From positions 228,760,643 to 228,824,642 of the forward strand of contig NC_057795.1 of NCBI RefSeq assembly GCF_018294505.1: a stretch of DNA of 64,000 nucleotides, given 5' to 3'. This DNA comes from Triticum aestivum. Taxonomy: Eukaryota; Streptophyta; Magnoliopsida; Poales; Poaceae. A model generated the notes under the pieces. That model saw only the letters and a list, made by a program, of their open reading frames with translations, searched no databases and was not told the DNA's origin. Positions within the stretch are counted from its first letter, which is position 1; every line of letters begins with the position of its first letter. Shown here piece after piece: positions 20,650 to 34,042 of the stretch. The translations under genes were made by a program, and so were the position numbers.

Positions 20650-23600
20650 CATCTCGGCGGCGTGGCTCGGCCTTAACATTGAGAAAATTGGTTTTGAAAT
20701 TCCTGTAAATCCAATACTCACCTGAATATCATAAAACTTGGCATGATGTTATGACTTGGCACAAACAAGTTGTGGTAAAAAAAATTGTCTGATTTGGGAC
20801 AAGTTTTGGTATAAACTTCCCACAAACTGGAGTTTCTCTCAAAAAGCCTCACGGTTCCGAGATGGAACGTGTCACCACATTGTGTGAAACAACATATGTT
20901 GCCTCTTCCCACCTTGATTTATTTTATGGAGGCAGCATGCAACCGTAGGAGTCATGAAATTTTGGAATTATTCAGGGTTCGTTTCAACTTTTTATATATT
21001 ATTTGAGTTTCTAGGCATTTAGTATGCATAATTCAAATTTGAACTACAGGCACACTCCCTAGTGCACCGAACTGGGTTGAAAAATTATATACGTGTCCTT
21101 AGGTGAATGTTTAGGTCCTATGCAAGAATTGGTAATGACTTTCAAACATCTGGGCGTTGTGGCTCGGCCTAAAACATTGAGAAACTTCTTCTTCAAATTC
21201 TTGTAAATCTAAAATCTCCTAAAAATCATGATACTTAGCATTGTGTTATGACACGACACCGACATGCTATGGTTAAAAATTTGTACGATTTGAGACAAGT
21301 TTTGGTCTAAACTTCTCGCAAACCGGAGCTTCTCCCAAAAAGCCTCATGGTTCCGGGAGGGAACGAATCACATCTGTGCGCAAAACGACATATGCTTCCT
21401 CTTGTAGCCTTGATTTGTTTTACAGAGTCAACATCCAACCATATGAGTGCCATGTTAAAATTTGGAATTATTTGGGGTTCGTTTGGCCTTTTTATTCATT
21501 GAGTTTTTAGCCATTTAATGTGCATACTTCAAATTTAAACTACAAGCACATGCTCAGTGCACCAAACCTGGTTGAAAAATCATATGTGTGTCCTCGGTTG
21601 TATGTTTAGGTCCCATGCAAGAAATGGGTATGAATTTCATACATCTGGGCATCATCGCTCGGCCTTAAACATTGTGAAACTTGGTTTTAAAATTCATGTA
21701 AATCCAAAATTCGCCTGAAAATCATGAAACATGGCATGGAGTTATGACATGGCACCAACATGTCATGGTAAAAAAAATGTCCGATTTCGGACAAGTTTTG
21801 GTAAAAAAAATTCTCACAAACTGGATCTTGTCCAAAAAAGCCTCACCGAGAGGGAACGTGTCACCTATGTGTGTGAAACGTCATACGTTGCCTCTTCCCG
21901 CCTTCATTTATTTTACAGAGGCAACATGCAACCGTAGTATTGTCGTGTTGAAAATTGGAATTATTCAGGGTTCGTTTGGCCTTTTTATACACTATTTTAG
22001 CTTCTTGGCATTTAATGTGCATAATTCAAATTTGAACTACATGCACATGCCCTATTGCACCAAACCAGATTGAAAAATCATATAAGTGTCCGTGGGTGAA
22101 TCTTTAGGTCCCATGCAAGAAATGGGAATGAATTTGAAACATCTAGGTGTCATGGCTTGGCCTTAAGCATTGAGAATATTGGTTTTAAAATTCCTGTATT
22201 TCCAAAACTTGCCTGAAAATCATGACATGGTGTTATGACATGGCACCAACATGTTGTGGCAAAAAAATTGTCCGATTAGGACAAGTTTTGGTATAAACTT
22301 CTCACTAACCGGAGCTTCTCTCAAAAAGCCTCAAGGTTTCGAGAGGGAACGTGTCAACTCTGTGTGCGAGACGACATACGATGCCTCTTCCGCCTTGATT
22401 TTACAGAGGCAAGATGCAACTATAGGAGTGTCGTGTTAAAATTTGGAATTATTCAGGGTTGATTTAGCTTTTTATACATTATTTGAGTTTCTAGGCATTT
22501 AATGTGCATAATTTGAATTAGAATTACATGCACATGCCCTATGCACGAAACTAGGTTGAAAAATCATATACATGTCATTGGGTGAATGTTTAGATTCCAT
22601 GCAAGAAATGAGAATGAATTTCAAACATCTTGGCGTCATGGCTCGGCCTTAAACATTGAGAAACTTGGTTTTATAATTGTTGGAAATCCAAAACTCGCCT
22701 GAAAATAATGAAACTTGACATGGTGTTATGACCTGGCACCTACATGTTGTGGTAAAAAATGGTTCTATTTGAGACAAGTATTGGTATAAACTTCTCACAG
22801 ACTGGAGCTTCTCTCAAAAAGCCTCATGGTTCTGAGAGAGAACGTGTCACCTCTGTATGCGAAACAGTATACGCTACCTCTTGCCGCCTTGATTTATTTT
22901 AAAGAGGCAACATGCAACCATGCCAAGTTTTATGATTTTCAGGGTTCGTTTGGCCTTTTTATTCTTTATTTTAGTCTCTTGCCATTTAATGTGCATATTT
23001 AAAATTTGAACTACAGGCACATGCCCAGTGCACCAAGCCGGGTTGGAAAATCATATGTGTGTCCTTGGTTGTATGTTTAGGTCCCATTCAACAAATGGGA
23101 ATGACTTTCAAACATCTGGGCTTCGTGGCTCGGCCTTACACATCGAGAAATTTCATTTTAACATTCCTGTAAATCCCAAACTCGCCTAAAAATCATAAAA
23201 CTTAGCATGGTTCTATGACAGGCACCAACATGTTGTGGTAACAAAATTCTACGAGTTGAGACAAGTTTTATAATTCTTGTAAATCCAAAACTCGCATGAA
23301 AATCATGAATGGCATGATGTTATGACATGGCACAAACATGCTGTGATAAAAGATTTGTCCCGTTTGAGACAAGTTTTGGTATAAACTTCTCATAAACCCG
23401 AGCTTCTCTCAAAAACCCTCTTGCTTCCGAGAGGGAACGTGTCAAGTCTGTGTGCAAAACGACATAAGTTACCTCTTCTAGCCTTGATTTATTTTACAGA
23501 GGCAACATGCAACCGTAGGATTGTCGTGTTAAAATTTAGAATTATTCAGGGTTCATTTGGCCTTTTAATACACTATTTGAGTTTCTAGGCATTTAATGTG

Positions 23601-26600
23601 CATAATTAAATTAAAACTACATGCACATGCCCCAGTGCACCAAACCGGATCGAAATATCATATATGTGTACTTGGGTGAATGTTTAGGTCACATGCAAGA
23701 AACATGAATGAATCTCAAACATCTGGGTGTCTTGGCTTGGCCTTAAACATTGAGAAAGTTGGTTTAAAATTTCCTCTATATCCAAAGCTCGCCCGAAAAT
23801 CATCAAACTTGGCATGGTGTTATGACATGGCACCAACATGCTGTGGTAAAAAATTTACCCGATTTGGGACAAGTTTTGGTATAAACTTCTCACAAACCAC
23901 AACTTCTCTCAAAAAGCCTCGTGGTTCCGAGAGGGAACTTGTCACCTCTGTCTGTTAAAAGACATACGCTACCTCTTCATGCCTTGGTTTATTTTACAGA
24001 GGAAACACACTACCAAAGGAGTTTCATGTTAAATTTTTGAATATTCAGGGGTCGTTCGGCCTTTTTATACATTATTTGAGTTTCTAGGCATTTAATGTAT
24101 ATAATTCTAATTTCAACTACACGCACATGCCCTAGTGCATCAAACTGGGTTGAAAAATCATATACGCATCCTTGGGTGTATGTTTAGGTCCCATACAAGA
24201 AATGGGAAGGAATACCTAACATCTAGGCGTCGTGGCTCGGCTCAAACATTGAGAAAGTTGGTTTTGAAATTCCTGTAAATCCAAAACTAGCCTAAAAATC
24301 ATGAAACTTGGCATGGTGTTATGACATAGCACCAACATGTTGTGGTAAAAAAATCCAGTTTGGGACAAGTTTTGGTATAAACTTCTCACAATCTAGAGTT
24401 TCACTCAGAAAGCCTCATGGTTCCAAGAGGGAACGTGTCACCTGTGTGTGCGAAATGACATTCGCCCTCTTCCCGCCTTGATTTAGTTTATAGAGGCAAC
24501 ATGGAACTATAGGAGTGTTGTGCTAAAATTTGGTATTATTCAGGGTTCGTTTGGCGTTTTTATACATTATTTGATTTTCTAGGCATTTGATGTGCATAAT
24601 TCGAATTACAACTACAGACTCATTGGCCAGTGCACCAAACTGGGTTGAAAAATAATATACGTGTCCTTGGGTGAATGTTTAGGTCCCATGAAAGAAATGG
24701 GAAATAATTTCAAACATGTGGGCATCATGGCTTGGCCTTAAACATTGAGAAACTTTGTTTTAAAATTTCTATAAATCCAAAACTCGCCTGAAAATCATGA
24801 AACTTGGCATCGTGTTATAGCATTGCACCAACATGCTGTGGTAAGAAAATTGGCCGATTTAGGACAAGTTTTCATATAAACTTCTCACAAACTGGAGCTT
24901 TTACCAAAAAGCCTCATGGGTTTGAGAGGGAACGTGTCTCCTCTGTGTGCTAAACGACATACTCTGCCTCTTCCTACCTTTATTTATTCAACAGAGGTGG
25001 CATGCAACTATAGGAGTGTTGTGTTAAAACTTGGAATTATTCAGGGTTCAATTGGCCATTTTATACATTATTAGAGTTTATAGGCATTTAATGTGCATAT
25101 TTCAAATTTGAACTACAGGCACATGCACCAGTGTACCAAACCAGGTTGAAAATCATATATGTGTCCTTGGGTGAATGTTTAGATCCCAGGCAAGAAATGG
25201 GAATAAATTTCAAACATTTGAGTGTCGTGGCTCGGCCTTAATCATTGAGAAACTTGGTTTAAAAATTCCTGTGAATCCAAAGCTCGCCTGAAAATCATAA
25301 AACTTGGCAGTGTTATGACATGACACCAACATGTTGTGGTAAAAAAATTATCTGAGTTGAGACAAGTTTTTTTCTAAACTTGTCACAAACTAGAGCTTTT
25401 CTAAAAAGCCTAATGCTTCTGAGAGGGAACGTGTCACCTCTGTGTGGGAAAGGACATACACTGCCTCTTCCCACGTTTATTTATTTTTACAGAGGAAACT
25501 TGCAATGTAGGATTGTCATGTTAAAAATTGCAATTATTCAGGGTTCATTCGACCTTTTATACATTATTTGAGTTTCTAGGCATTTAATATTGTAATTCAA
25601 ATTTGAACTATAGGCACATGCCCCAGTGCACCAAACTGGATTAAAAAATCATATACGTGTGCTTGGGTGAATGTTTAGGTCCCATGCAACAAATGGGAAT
25701 GAATTTCAAACATCTGGGCGTCATGGCTCAGCCTTAAACATTGAGAAACTTGGTTTTAAAATTCCTATAAATCCAAAGTTCGCCTGAAAATTATGAAACT
25801 TTGCATGTTGTTATGACATGGCACCAACATGATGTGGTAAAAAAATTGTCCAGTTTGGGACAAGTTTTGGTATAAACTTCTCACAAACCGGAGTTTCTCT
25901 CAAAAAGCCTCATGGTTCTGAAAGGGAACATGTCACCTCTATGTGCGAAACAACATACACTACCTCTTCACGCCTTGATTTACTTAACAGAGGCAACATA
26001 CAACCATAGGTGTGTGATGTTAAAATTTGGAATTATACAGGGGTCGTCCGACCTTTTTACACATTATTTGAGTTTCTAGGCATTTAATGTTCATAATTCA
26101 AATTTGAACTACACGCGCATGTCCTAGTGCACCAAACCGGGTTGAAAAATCATATATGTGTCCTTGTATGAATGTTTACATCTCATGCAAGAAATGGGAA
26201 TGAATTTCAAACATTTGGGCGTCGTGGCTCGGCCTTAAACACTAAGAAACTTGGTTTCTAGTTCCTGTAAATCCAAAACCCTCCTAAAAATCATGAAATT
26301 TGGCATGGTGTTATGACATGGCACAATAATGAGGTGGTAAAAAATTTATATGATTTGAGACAAGTTTTGGTATAAACTTCTCACTAACCGGAGCTTCCCT
26401 CAAAAAGCCTCATGGTTCCGAGAGGGAACATGACACCTCTGAGTGTGAAACGACATGCGTTGCTTGTTACCACCTTTATTTATTTTACATAGGCAACATG
26501 CAACCAAATGAGTGTCACCTTAAAATTTTGAATTATCGAAGGTTTGTTTGGCCTTTTTATTCATTATTTGAGTTTCTAGTCATTTAACGTGCATAATTCA

Positions 26601-28326
26601 AATTTGAACTATAGGCACATGCCCTGTACACCAAACCAAAAATCATATACGTGTACTTGGGTGTATGTTTAGGTCCCATGCAAGAATTGGAAACGAATTT
26701 CAAACATCTGAGCATCGTGGCAAGGCATTAAACATCAAGAAACTTGGTTTTAAAATTCTGTGAATCCAAAACTCACCGGAAAAACATAAACTTGGCATGT
26801 TGTTATGACATATGGCACCAACATGCTCTGGTAAAAAAGTTGCCCGAGTTGAGACATGTTTTATATAAAATTCTCACAAACCAGAGCTTCTCTCAAAATG
26901 CCTAATGGTTCTGAGAGGGATTGTGTCACCTCTGTGTGCGAAACAACATACGGTGCCTCTTACGACCTTGATTTATTTTGCAGAGGCAACATGCAACCGT
27001 AGGACTGTCGTGTTAAATTTTAGAATTATGCAGGGTTCGTTTGGCCTTTTCATACATCATTTAGTTTCTAGGCTTTTAATGTCTATAATTCTATTTTCAA
27101 GCAATGCACATCCCAAGTGCACCAAACCGGGTTGAAAAATTCATATGCGTGTCCTTGGGTGAATCTTTAGGTCCCATGCAAGAAATGGGGATGAATTTCA
27201 AACATCTCAGCGTCATAGCTCGGTCTTAAAGATTGAGAAAGTTGGTTTTAAAATTGTTGGCAATCGCAAACTTGCCTGAAAATCATGAAACCTGACATGG
27301 TGTTATGACATGGCACCAACATGTTGTGGTGAAAAAATTATCCGATTTGGGACAAGTTTTGGTATAAACATCTCATGAACCGGAGCTTCTCCCAAAAAGC
27401 CTTATACTTCCGAGAGGGAACGTGTCACCTCTGTGTGCGAAAGGACATATGCCACCTCTTCATGCCTTGATTTATTTTACAGAGGCAACATACAACCACA
27501 TGAGTGTCATGTTAAAATTTGCAAAAATTCAGGTGTCGTTCGGCCTTTTTAAACATTATTTGAGTTTCTAGGCATTTAATATGCATAATTCCAATTAGAA
27601 CTACACGCACATGCCCTAGGGCACCAAAACGGGTTGAAGAATCATATATGTGTCCTTGGGTATATGTTTAAGTCCCATGCAAGAAATCTGAATGAATTTC
27701 TAATATGTGGGCATCGTGGCTCGGCCTTAAACATTGAGAAACTTGATTTTGAAATTCCTGTAAATCCAAAACATGCCGAAAATTCATTAAACTTGGCATG
27801 GTGTTATGACATGGCACCAACATGTTGTGGTAAAAAAATAGTTTGATTTGGGAGAAGTTTTCATACAAACTTCTCAGAAACTAGAGTTTCTCTCAAAAAG
27901 TCGCATGGTTCCAAGAAGGAAATCGTCACCGTTGTGTGCAAAACGGCATATACTACTTCTTCCCACCTTGATTTATTTTACACAACCAGCTTGCAACTAT
28001 AGAAGTGTCATGTTAAAATTTGTAACTATTCAGGGTCATTCAGCCTTTTTAAGCATTATTTAAGTTTCTAGGCATTTAATGTGTATAATTCAAATTTGAG
28101 CTACATGCACATGCCGAGTGCATCAAACCGGGTTGAGAAATCATATACATGTCCTTGGGTGAATGTTTAGGTCCCATGCAAGAAATAGGAATGAATTTCA
28201 AGCATCTGGGCGCCATGGCGCTGCCTTAAACATTGAGAAACTTGGTTTTAAAATTCCTGTAAATCCAAAACTCTCCTAAATCATGAAACTTTGCATGGCG
28301 TTTTTAAATGGCACTAACGTGGCTAG
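20650..28326. repeat. Satellite block 2, ~15 monomers of ~497 bp
   Basis: The landmark GACAAGTTTTGG recurs at about 20799, 21294, 21791, 22281, 22774, 23259 (short unit), 23369, 23869, 24363, 24861, 25361, 25858, 26358, 26852, 27351 and 27851. Spacing is 485-500 bp, except for the deleted unit. Monomers diverge visibly but align throughout. No gene is recognised; short ORFs come from the monomer and recur because the monomer recurs. Confidence 0.93.
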
Positions 28327-29918
28327 TGACTGCGTCGGTATTTCCCCAAATAGGAAGGGATGATGCAACACAGCTACTGTAAGTATTTCCCTCAGTTGTG
28401 AAACCAAGGTATCAATCTGGTAGGAGAACCAGGCGACATTATGTAAATGGTACCTCCACACAAAGAACAAATACTTGCAACCCGACGCGTAAGAGGGCTT
28501 GTCAATCCCTCCTCGGTAAAAAGATAGAAAATTTGTATGTGTTTGGATAAATAGATCTGAATAAAACACGGAATAAAAAAAGTAAAGAAAAAGTGCAGCA
28601 AGGTATTTTTGGGGTTTTGGAATAATAGATCTGAAAACAAATATGGCAAAAGATAGATCGGTAAGAAAATATGATAAAAGATAGACCCGGGGCCGTACAT
28701 TTCACTAGTGGCTTCTCTCGACAAAATTGCATACGGTGGGTAAACAAATTACTGTTGGTAAATTGATAGAAGAACAAATAATTATGACGATATCCAAGGC
28801 AATGATCATGAAAATAGGCATCACGTCCAAGATTAGTAGACCGACTCATGCCTGCAGCCACTACTGTTACTCCACACATCGACCACTATGCAGCATGCAT
28901 CTAGTGTATTAAGTTCATGAAGAAACGAAGTAATGCAATAAGAACGATGACATGATATAGACAAGATCTATTCATGTTGGAATAGATCCCATCTTTTTAT
29001 CCTTAATAGCAACGGTACATGTGTGACTCGCTACCCCTTCTGTCACTAGGTGAGGACACCGCAAGATCAAAACCATCACAAAGCACCTCTTCCCATTACA
29101 AGAAAAATCTATCTAGTTTCCCTAACTAAACCAAAGATTCGGAGGAGAAATACAAGGCTATAAATAATTATGCATATAAGAGATCAACGAAGGCTCAAAT
29201 AATATTCATGGACCAAAATCTGATCATAAACTCGAACTTCATTGGATCCCAACAAACACACCGCAAAATGTCATTACATCAAATAGATCTCCAAGGGACC
29301 ATTGTATTGAGAATCAAAAAGAGAGAAGAATCCATCTAGCTACTGCCTACGGACACATAGGTCTATGGTGAACTACTCACACATCATCGGAGGAGAACCA
29401 ATGAGGATGATGAACCCCCTCCGTTATCGTGTTCCCCTCCAGCAAGGTGCTGGAATAGGGCTCTAGATTACATTTGTGGTTCTGGAACTTGCGGCGGCTG
29501 GGATTGTTTCATCGACTCTCCTAGGGTTTTTGGGATATTCAGGTATTTTTAGAGCTGAGATGCGGTGGAGGAGACCCCCGTGAGCCCCATAACCCATCAG
29601 GGCACGCTAGGGGCCTCTGGCATGCCCTGGTGTCTTGTGGGCCCCATGGTCTCCCATAGGTGCTTCCTTGGCTCCCAAGTTGTCTTCCGGTCCAAAAACA
29701 ATCTGCAAAAAGTTTCGCTGCGTTTGGACTCCGTTTGATAGGGATATTCTGCGAAATAAAAAACAAGAAAAAAATAGCATCTAGCACTAGGCACTATGTC
29801 AATAGTTTCGTCCCAAAAAATGATATAAAGTTGCTATATAATGATTGTAAAACATCCAAGAATGATAATATAACATCATGGAACAATCAAAAATTATAGA
29901 TACATTGGATACGTATCA
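28327..29918 (-). repeat. 3' LTR of Athila element A
   Basis: A 1592 bp LTR. Its right end reads GATACGTATCA (minus-strand start TGATACGTATC) and its left end is near TGACTGCGTCGGTATTTCC. Next to it on the plus strand is GCTTCCCCAAGCTT, the reverse complement of the polypurine-like AAGCTTGGGGAAGC. Its U5 half is strongly similar to that of the plus-strand Athila. Confidence 0.85.
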
Positions 29919-30539
29919 GCTTCCCCAAGCTTATTTCCTGCTCGTCCTCGAGTAGGTAAATGATAAAACCAGAATTTTTGATGTGGAATAATGCCTAACA
30001 TGTTCATCACATATTCTTTTCTTTTGTAACATGGACATTTGGACTTTTAGATGGTTCAGAGCAATAGTCTATACTTGACATGAAGACTTCAATACTCAAG
30101 CATATCAACAAGCAACCATGTCTTTCAAAATATCAACACTAAAGAAAGTTATCATTAGCACATCATGCTCAGTCATTGATCCACTCACGAAACACACTCG
30201 AATATTAGCTACATCCAATGCTCAAATATGATCATAGTGCTCCCTAGTTGGTGCTTTATAAGAGAAGATGGAGACTCAAAAAAAATTGCACAAAAGTAAA
30301 TAGATAGGCCCTTCGCAGAGGGAAGCAGAAATTTGTAGAGGCGCTAGAGCTCAAAGCTTAAATTGAAAGACAAAAAAATTTGGGAGGCATACTTTTCCCG
30401 TCAACGAAAACGACCGAGTAGTTCCCAATACTTTCCATGCTAGATACATCATCGGAGGTTCCCAAACATAAAATAAAGTTTATTCCTTTTTCCACCAATC
30501 TTTCACAATCCGTGGCTAGCCGTATCCATGGGTGCCTTC

Positions 30540-32207
30540 TGATGTCTATTATGCAACCTTCTTCTTGTAGACTCATGTTGGGCCTCCAAGCACGGAGTTT
30601 CGTAGGGCAGTACAAATTTCCCTCGAGTGGATGACCTAAGGTTTATCATTCGTGGGATGCGTAGGATGAAGATGGTCTCTCTCGAACAACCCTGCAACCA
30701 AATAACAAAAGAGTATCTTGTGTCCCCAACACACCCAATACAATGGTAAATTGTATAGGTGCACTAGTTCAGCGAAGAGATGGTGATACAAGTGTAATAT
30801 GGATGGTAGGTATGGGTTTGTATAATCTGAAAATATAAAAACAGCAAGGTAGCAAATAGTAGAAGTGAGCAAAAACGGTATTGCAATGCTTGGAAACAAG
30901 GCCTAGGGTTCATACTTTCACTAGTGCAAGTTCTCTCAACAATGATAACATAATTAGATCATATAACAATCCCTCAACATGCAACGAAGAATCACTCCAA
31001 AGCTCCTATCGCGGAGAACATAAGATGAAATTGCTTGTAGGGTACGAAACCACCTCAAAGTTATTCATTCCGATCAATCCATTGAGCCATTCCTATAAGT
31101 GTCACAAACAACCCTAGAGTTCGTAGTAAAATAACACCATATGACACACATCAATCAAACCTAATCTCACCTAGATACTCCAATGTCACCACAAGTATCC
31201 GTGGATCAATTATACGATATGCATCAAACAACTTCAGATTCATAATATTCAATCCAACATAAAGAACCTCAAATAGTGACCCAAGATTCCTACCGGAGAA
31301 ACAAGGACGAAAACGTGGATCAACCCCTATGCATAGATTACCCCAATGCCACCTCGGGAATCCGCGAGTTGAGTGCCAAAACATACATCAAGTGAATCAA
31401 TAGAACATCCCATTGTCACCACGGGTATCCCATGCAAGACATACATCAAGTGTTCTCAAATCCATAATAGTATGCAATCCAATAATAGTGACACCACAAA
31501 GGTAAAACTCAATTCATCACAAGAAGGTAGAGGGGGAAGAACGCCATAAGATCCAACTATAGTAGCAAAGCTCGCGGTACATCAAGATTGGGCCAAATCA
31601 AGAACACGAGAGAGAGAGATCAAACACATAGCTACTGGTACATATCCTCAGCCATGAGGGTGAACTACTCCCTCCTCGACATCGTGAGCATCGGGATGAT
31701 GAAGATGGCCACCGGTGATGGTTTCCCCCTCTAGCAGGGTGACGGAACGGGCCCCCGATTGGCTTTAAGTGGCTACAGAGGCTTGCGGTGGCGGAACTCC
31801 CGATCTAGGTTTCTTTCCGGGGGTTTCTGTTTTTATAGGAGTTTTTGGCGTTGGGGACAAGTCAGGGGGGTCCAAGAGGCGACGACAAGGCAGGGGCGTG
31901 TCCTAAGGGGCTTCCTCCACCCTTGTGGATGCCTCGTGGCTCTTCTGGTCCATCTCCGATACTCTATGGGCTTCTTCTTCTCCATAAAAAATCGTCGTAA
32001 AGTTTTAGCTCGTTTGGACTCCGTTTGATATTCGTTTTCTGCGAAGCTCAAAAACAAGGAAAAATAGAATCTGGTGATGGGCTCTAGGTTAATAAGTTAG
32101 TCCAAAAAATAATATAAAATAGCATATTAATGCATATAAAACATCCAAAACAGATAATATAATAGCATGGAACAATCAAAAATTATAGATACGTTGGAGA
32201 CATATCA
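30540..32207 (-). mobile_element. Solo Athila-type LTR nested in element A
   Basis: A 1668 bp LTR bounded by TGATGTCTATTATGC on the left and GAGACATATCA on the right. It is flanked by CCTTC (30535-30539) and CCTTT (32208-32212), a 5-bp target duplication with one change, and has no internal sequence. It is therefore a solo LTR left by LTR-LTR recombination. Sequence by eye is of the Sabrina/WHAM kind common in Triticeae. A TATAAAAA box candidate on the minus strand is near 31830. Confidence 0.85.
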
Positions 32208-32913
32208 CCTTTCATACTAACACTTTCCAAGGACATTATTATTTAACAACATAAACTATTTTTTTTCATTTCAGGACTGGGCATCCCTATTACTATCGCA
32301 CTCTCATGCAATGACAAGTGAATAAACACACATCTTGAGAATAACATATCTAGCATGGAAAATATTGGCCACCCCTACTACTTCATGAGCGGTACGGGCA
32401 TACAAAAAGGAAATTCATTTTGAAAATTAAAGATGGCACATACAAATTTACTTAGAACGGCACGGAAATACCGCATATAGGTAGGTATAGTGGACTCATA
32501 TGGAAAGACTAGGTTGAAAGATTTTGGATGCACAAGTAGTATTTCTACTTAGTACAAATGCAGGCTAGCAAAAAGATTGAGAAGCAACCAACCAAGAAAC
32601 AAAAATTCACATAAACGAGCATTGAACATATATAACTATCACTAAATAATGCACGACAAGTAGGATGTAATTTCATTGCATAACTATTGACTTTCGTGCT
32701 TGCATAGGGAATCACAAACCTTAACACCAATATTCTCACTAAAGCATAATTACTCACCAACATGACTCAAATATCACATCTCAAAACTATTACAAAGAAT
32801 CAAGTTTATTTTGCCCAATGATCTTCATGAAAGTTCTTATTATATCCCTCTTGAATATCTATCACTTTTGGACTAATTTCATATGTTACAATTACTTTTG
32901 ATAAGATCATACA

Positions 32914-33131
32914 AATTTAAGTGAAGAACATGAGCATAAAAAATTTCATCACTCAAAATAATTTAAGTGAAGCATGAGATAATTTCTTCTAAAATTTACT
33001 ATCTCTCAAATAAATCTAAGTGAAGCATGAAATTATTTCTTCAAAAATATTAAAGCACACCGTGCTAAAAAACATTTAGGTGAAGCACTAGAGCAATTTC
33101 ATAGCTCAAAAAATTTAAGTGAAGCACATAG
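32914..33131. repeat. Degenerate short repeats with AAGTGAAGCA core
   Basis: Five variants of TTTAAGTGAAGCA spaced about 37-70 bp apart. The plus-strand Athila has the reverse complement (GTGCTTCACTTATATCTTTT) two or three times at 55968-56085. This is conserved across two diverged families. Confidence 0.6.
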
Positions 33132-33321
33132 AGCAATTCTAACAAATCATAGCATAATGGCTCTCTCAAATAGGTGTGTCCAACATGGATAATTGTGACA
33201 AATAACAAGCAAAACAAGCAATGACTCATATAATACAAGATGCTCGAAGCAAAACTCATGATATGTGACGAATAAAAATATAGCTCCAAGTAAAATTACC
33301 GATGGTTATTAGAAGAAAGAA

Positions 33322-33343
33322 GGGATGCCTTCCGGGGCATCCC
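33322..33343. other. Conserved hairpin, Athila A
   Basis: GGGATGCC (33322-33329) and GGCATCCC (33336-33343) form an 8-bp stem with a 6-nt loop. The counterpart in the other Athila is at 55760-55784. Confidence 0.65.
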
Positions 33344-34042
33344 CAAGCTTAGTTGCTTGGTTCTCCTTGAATATAAACTTGGGGTGCCATGGGCATCCCC
33401 AAGCTTAGGCTCTTCTCCCTTCGTATTCCTTCATCCATCGTTATCTCACCTAAAACTTGAAAACTTCAATCACACAAAACTTAACAAAATCTTCGTGAGA
33501 TCCGTTTGTATAATAAAACAAATCACTACTTAAGTACTATTGCAAACCCATTCATATTTTGTTATTGTGTTATACCTATTGTATTCCAACTTCACCATGG
33601 ATTATACCCCTCGACACAATCCATAGATTCGTCAAAATAAGCACACAATGCAAAGAAAACCGAATCTGTCAAAAACAGAACAATCTATAGTAATCTGGAC
33701 TTTGTCCATCCTTTTGTAACTCCAAAAGTTCTGAACAATTAGGACAACGTAGGCAATTTGTATCTCAATATTGTGTAAAAAAATTCAGAATTTTATCACG
33801 CTCTAGCAAAGCAGATCAATTCTGCTACTGGACGCAAAATTTTCTATTTTCTAATAAGATCAAAGCAACTATCACCCATCATGATCCTAAAGGCTTTACT
33901 TTTCACAAACACTAACTAAAACATATAAACACAATCATAACAGTAGCATAATTGTGTGAACACAAAAAAAAGGAAATCAAGAATTTCGAAGATAAATATT
34001 GGGTTGCCTCTCAACAAGCTCTTTGTAGCCATTATGATATGC

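Larger units (their letters stand above)
32208..34042 (-). other. 3' non-coding region of Athila element A
   Basis: An AT-rich region without ORFs. It holds degenerate repeats of AAGTGAAGCA at about 32915-33130, a hairpin at 33322-33343, CATCCCCAAGCTTAG motifs at about 33340 and 33395, and a stretch around 33665-33735 whose reverse complement is conserved in the other Athila element. Function is unknown. Confidence 0.6.

Noticed and set aside
20650..28326. Possibility that the 497-bp repeats are the internal repeats of a CACTA or other DNA transposon
   Set aside because: I found no CACTA-type ends, terminal inverted repeats or transposase-like ORF at the block edges; a satellite array explains the data better.
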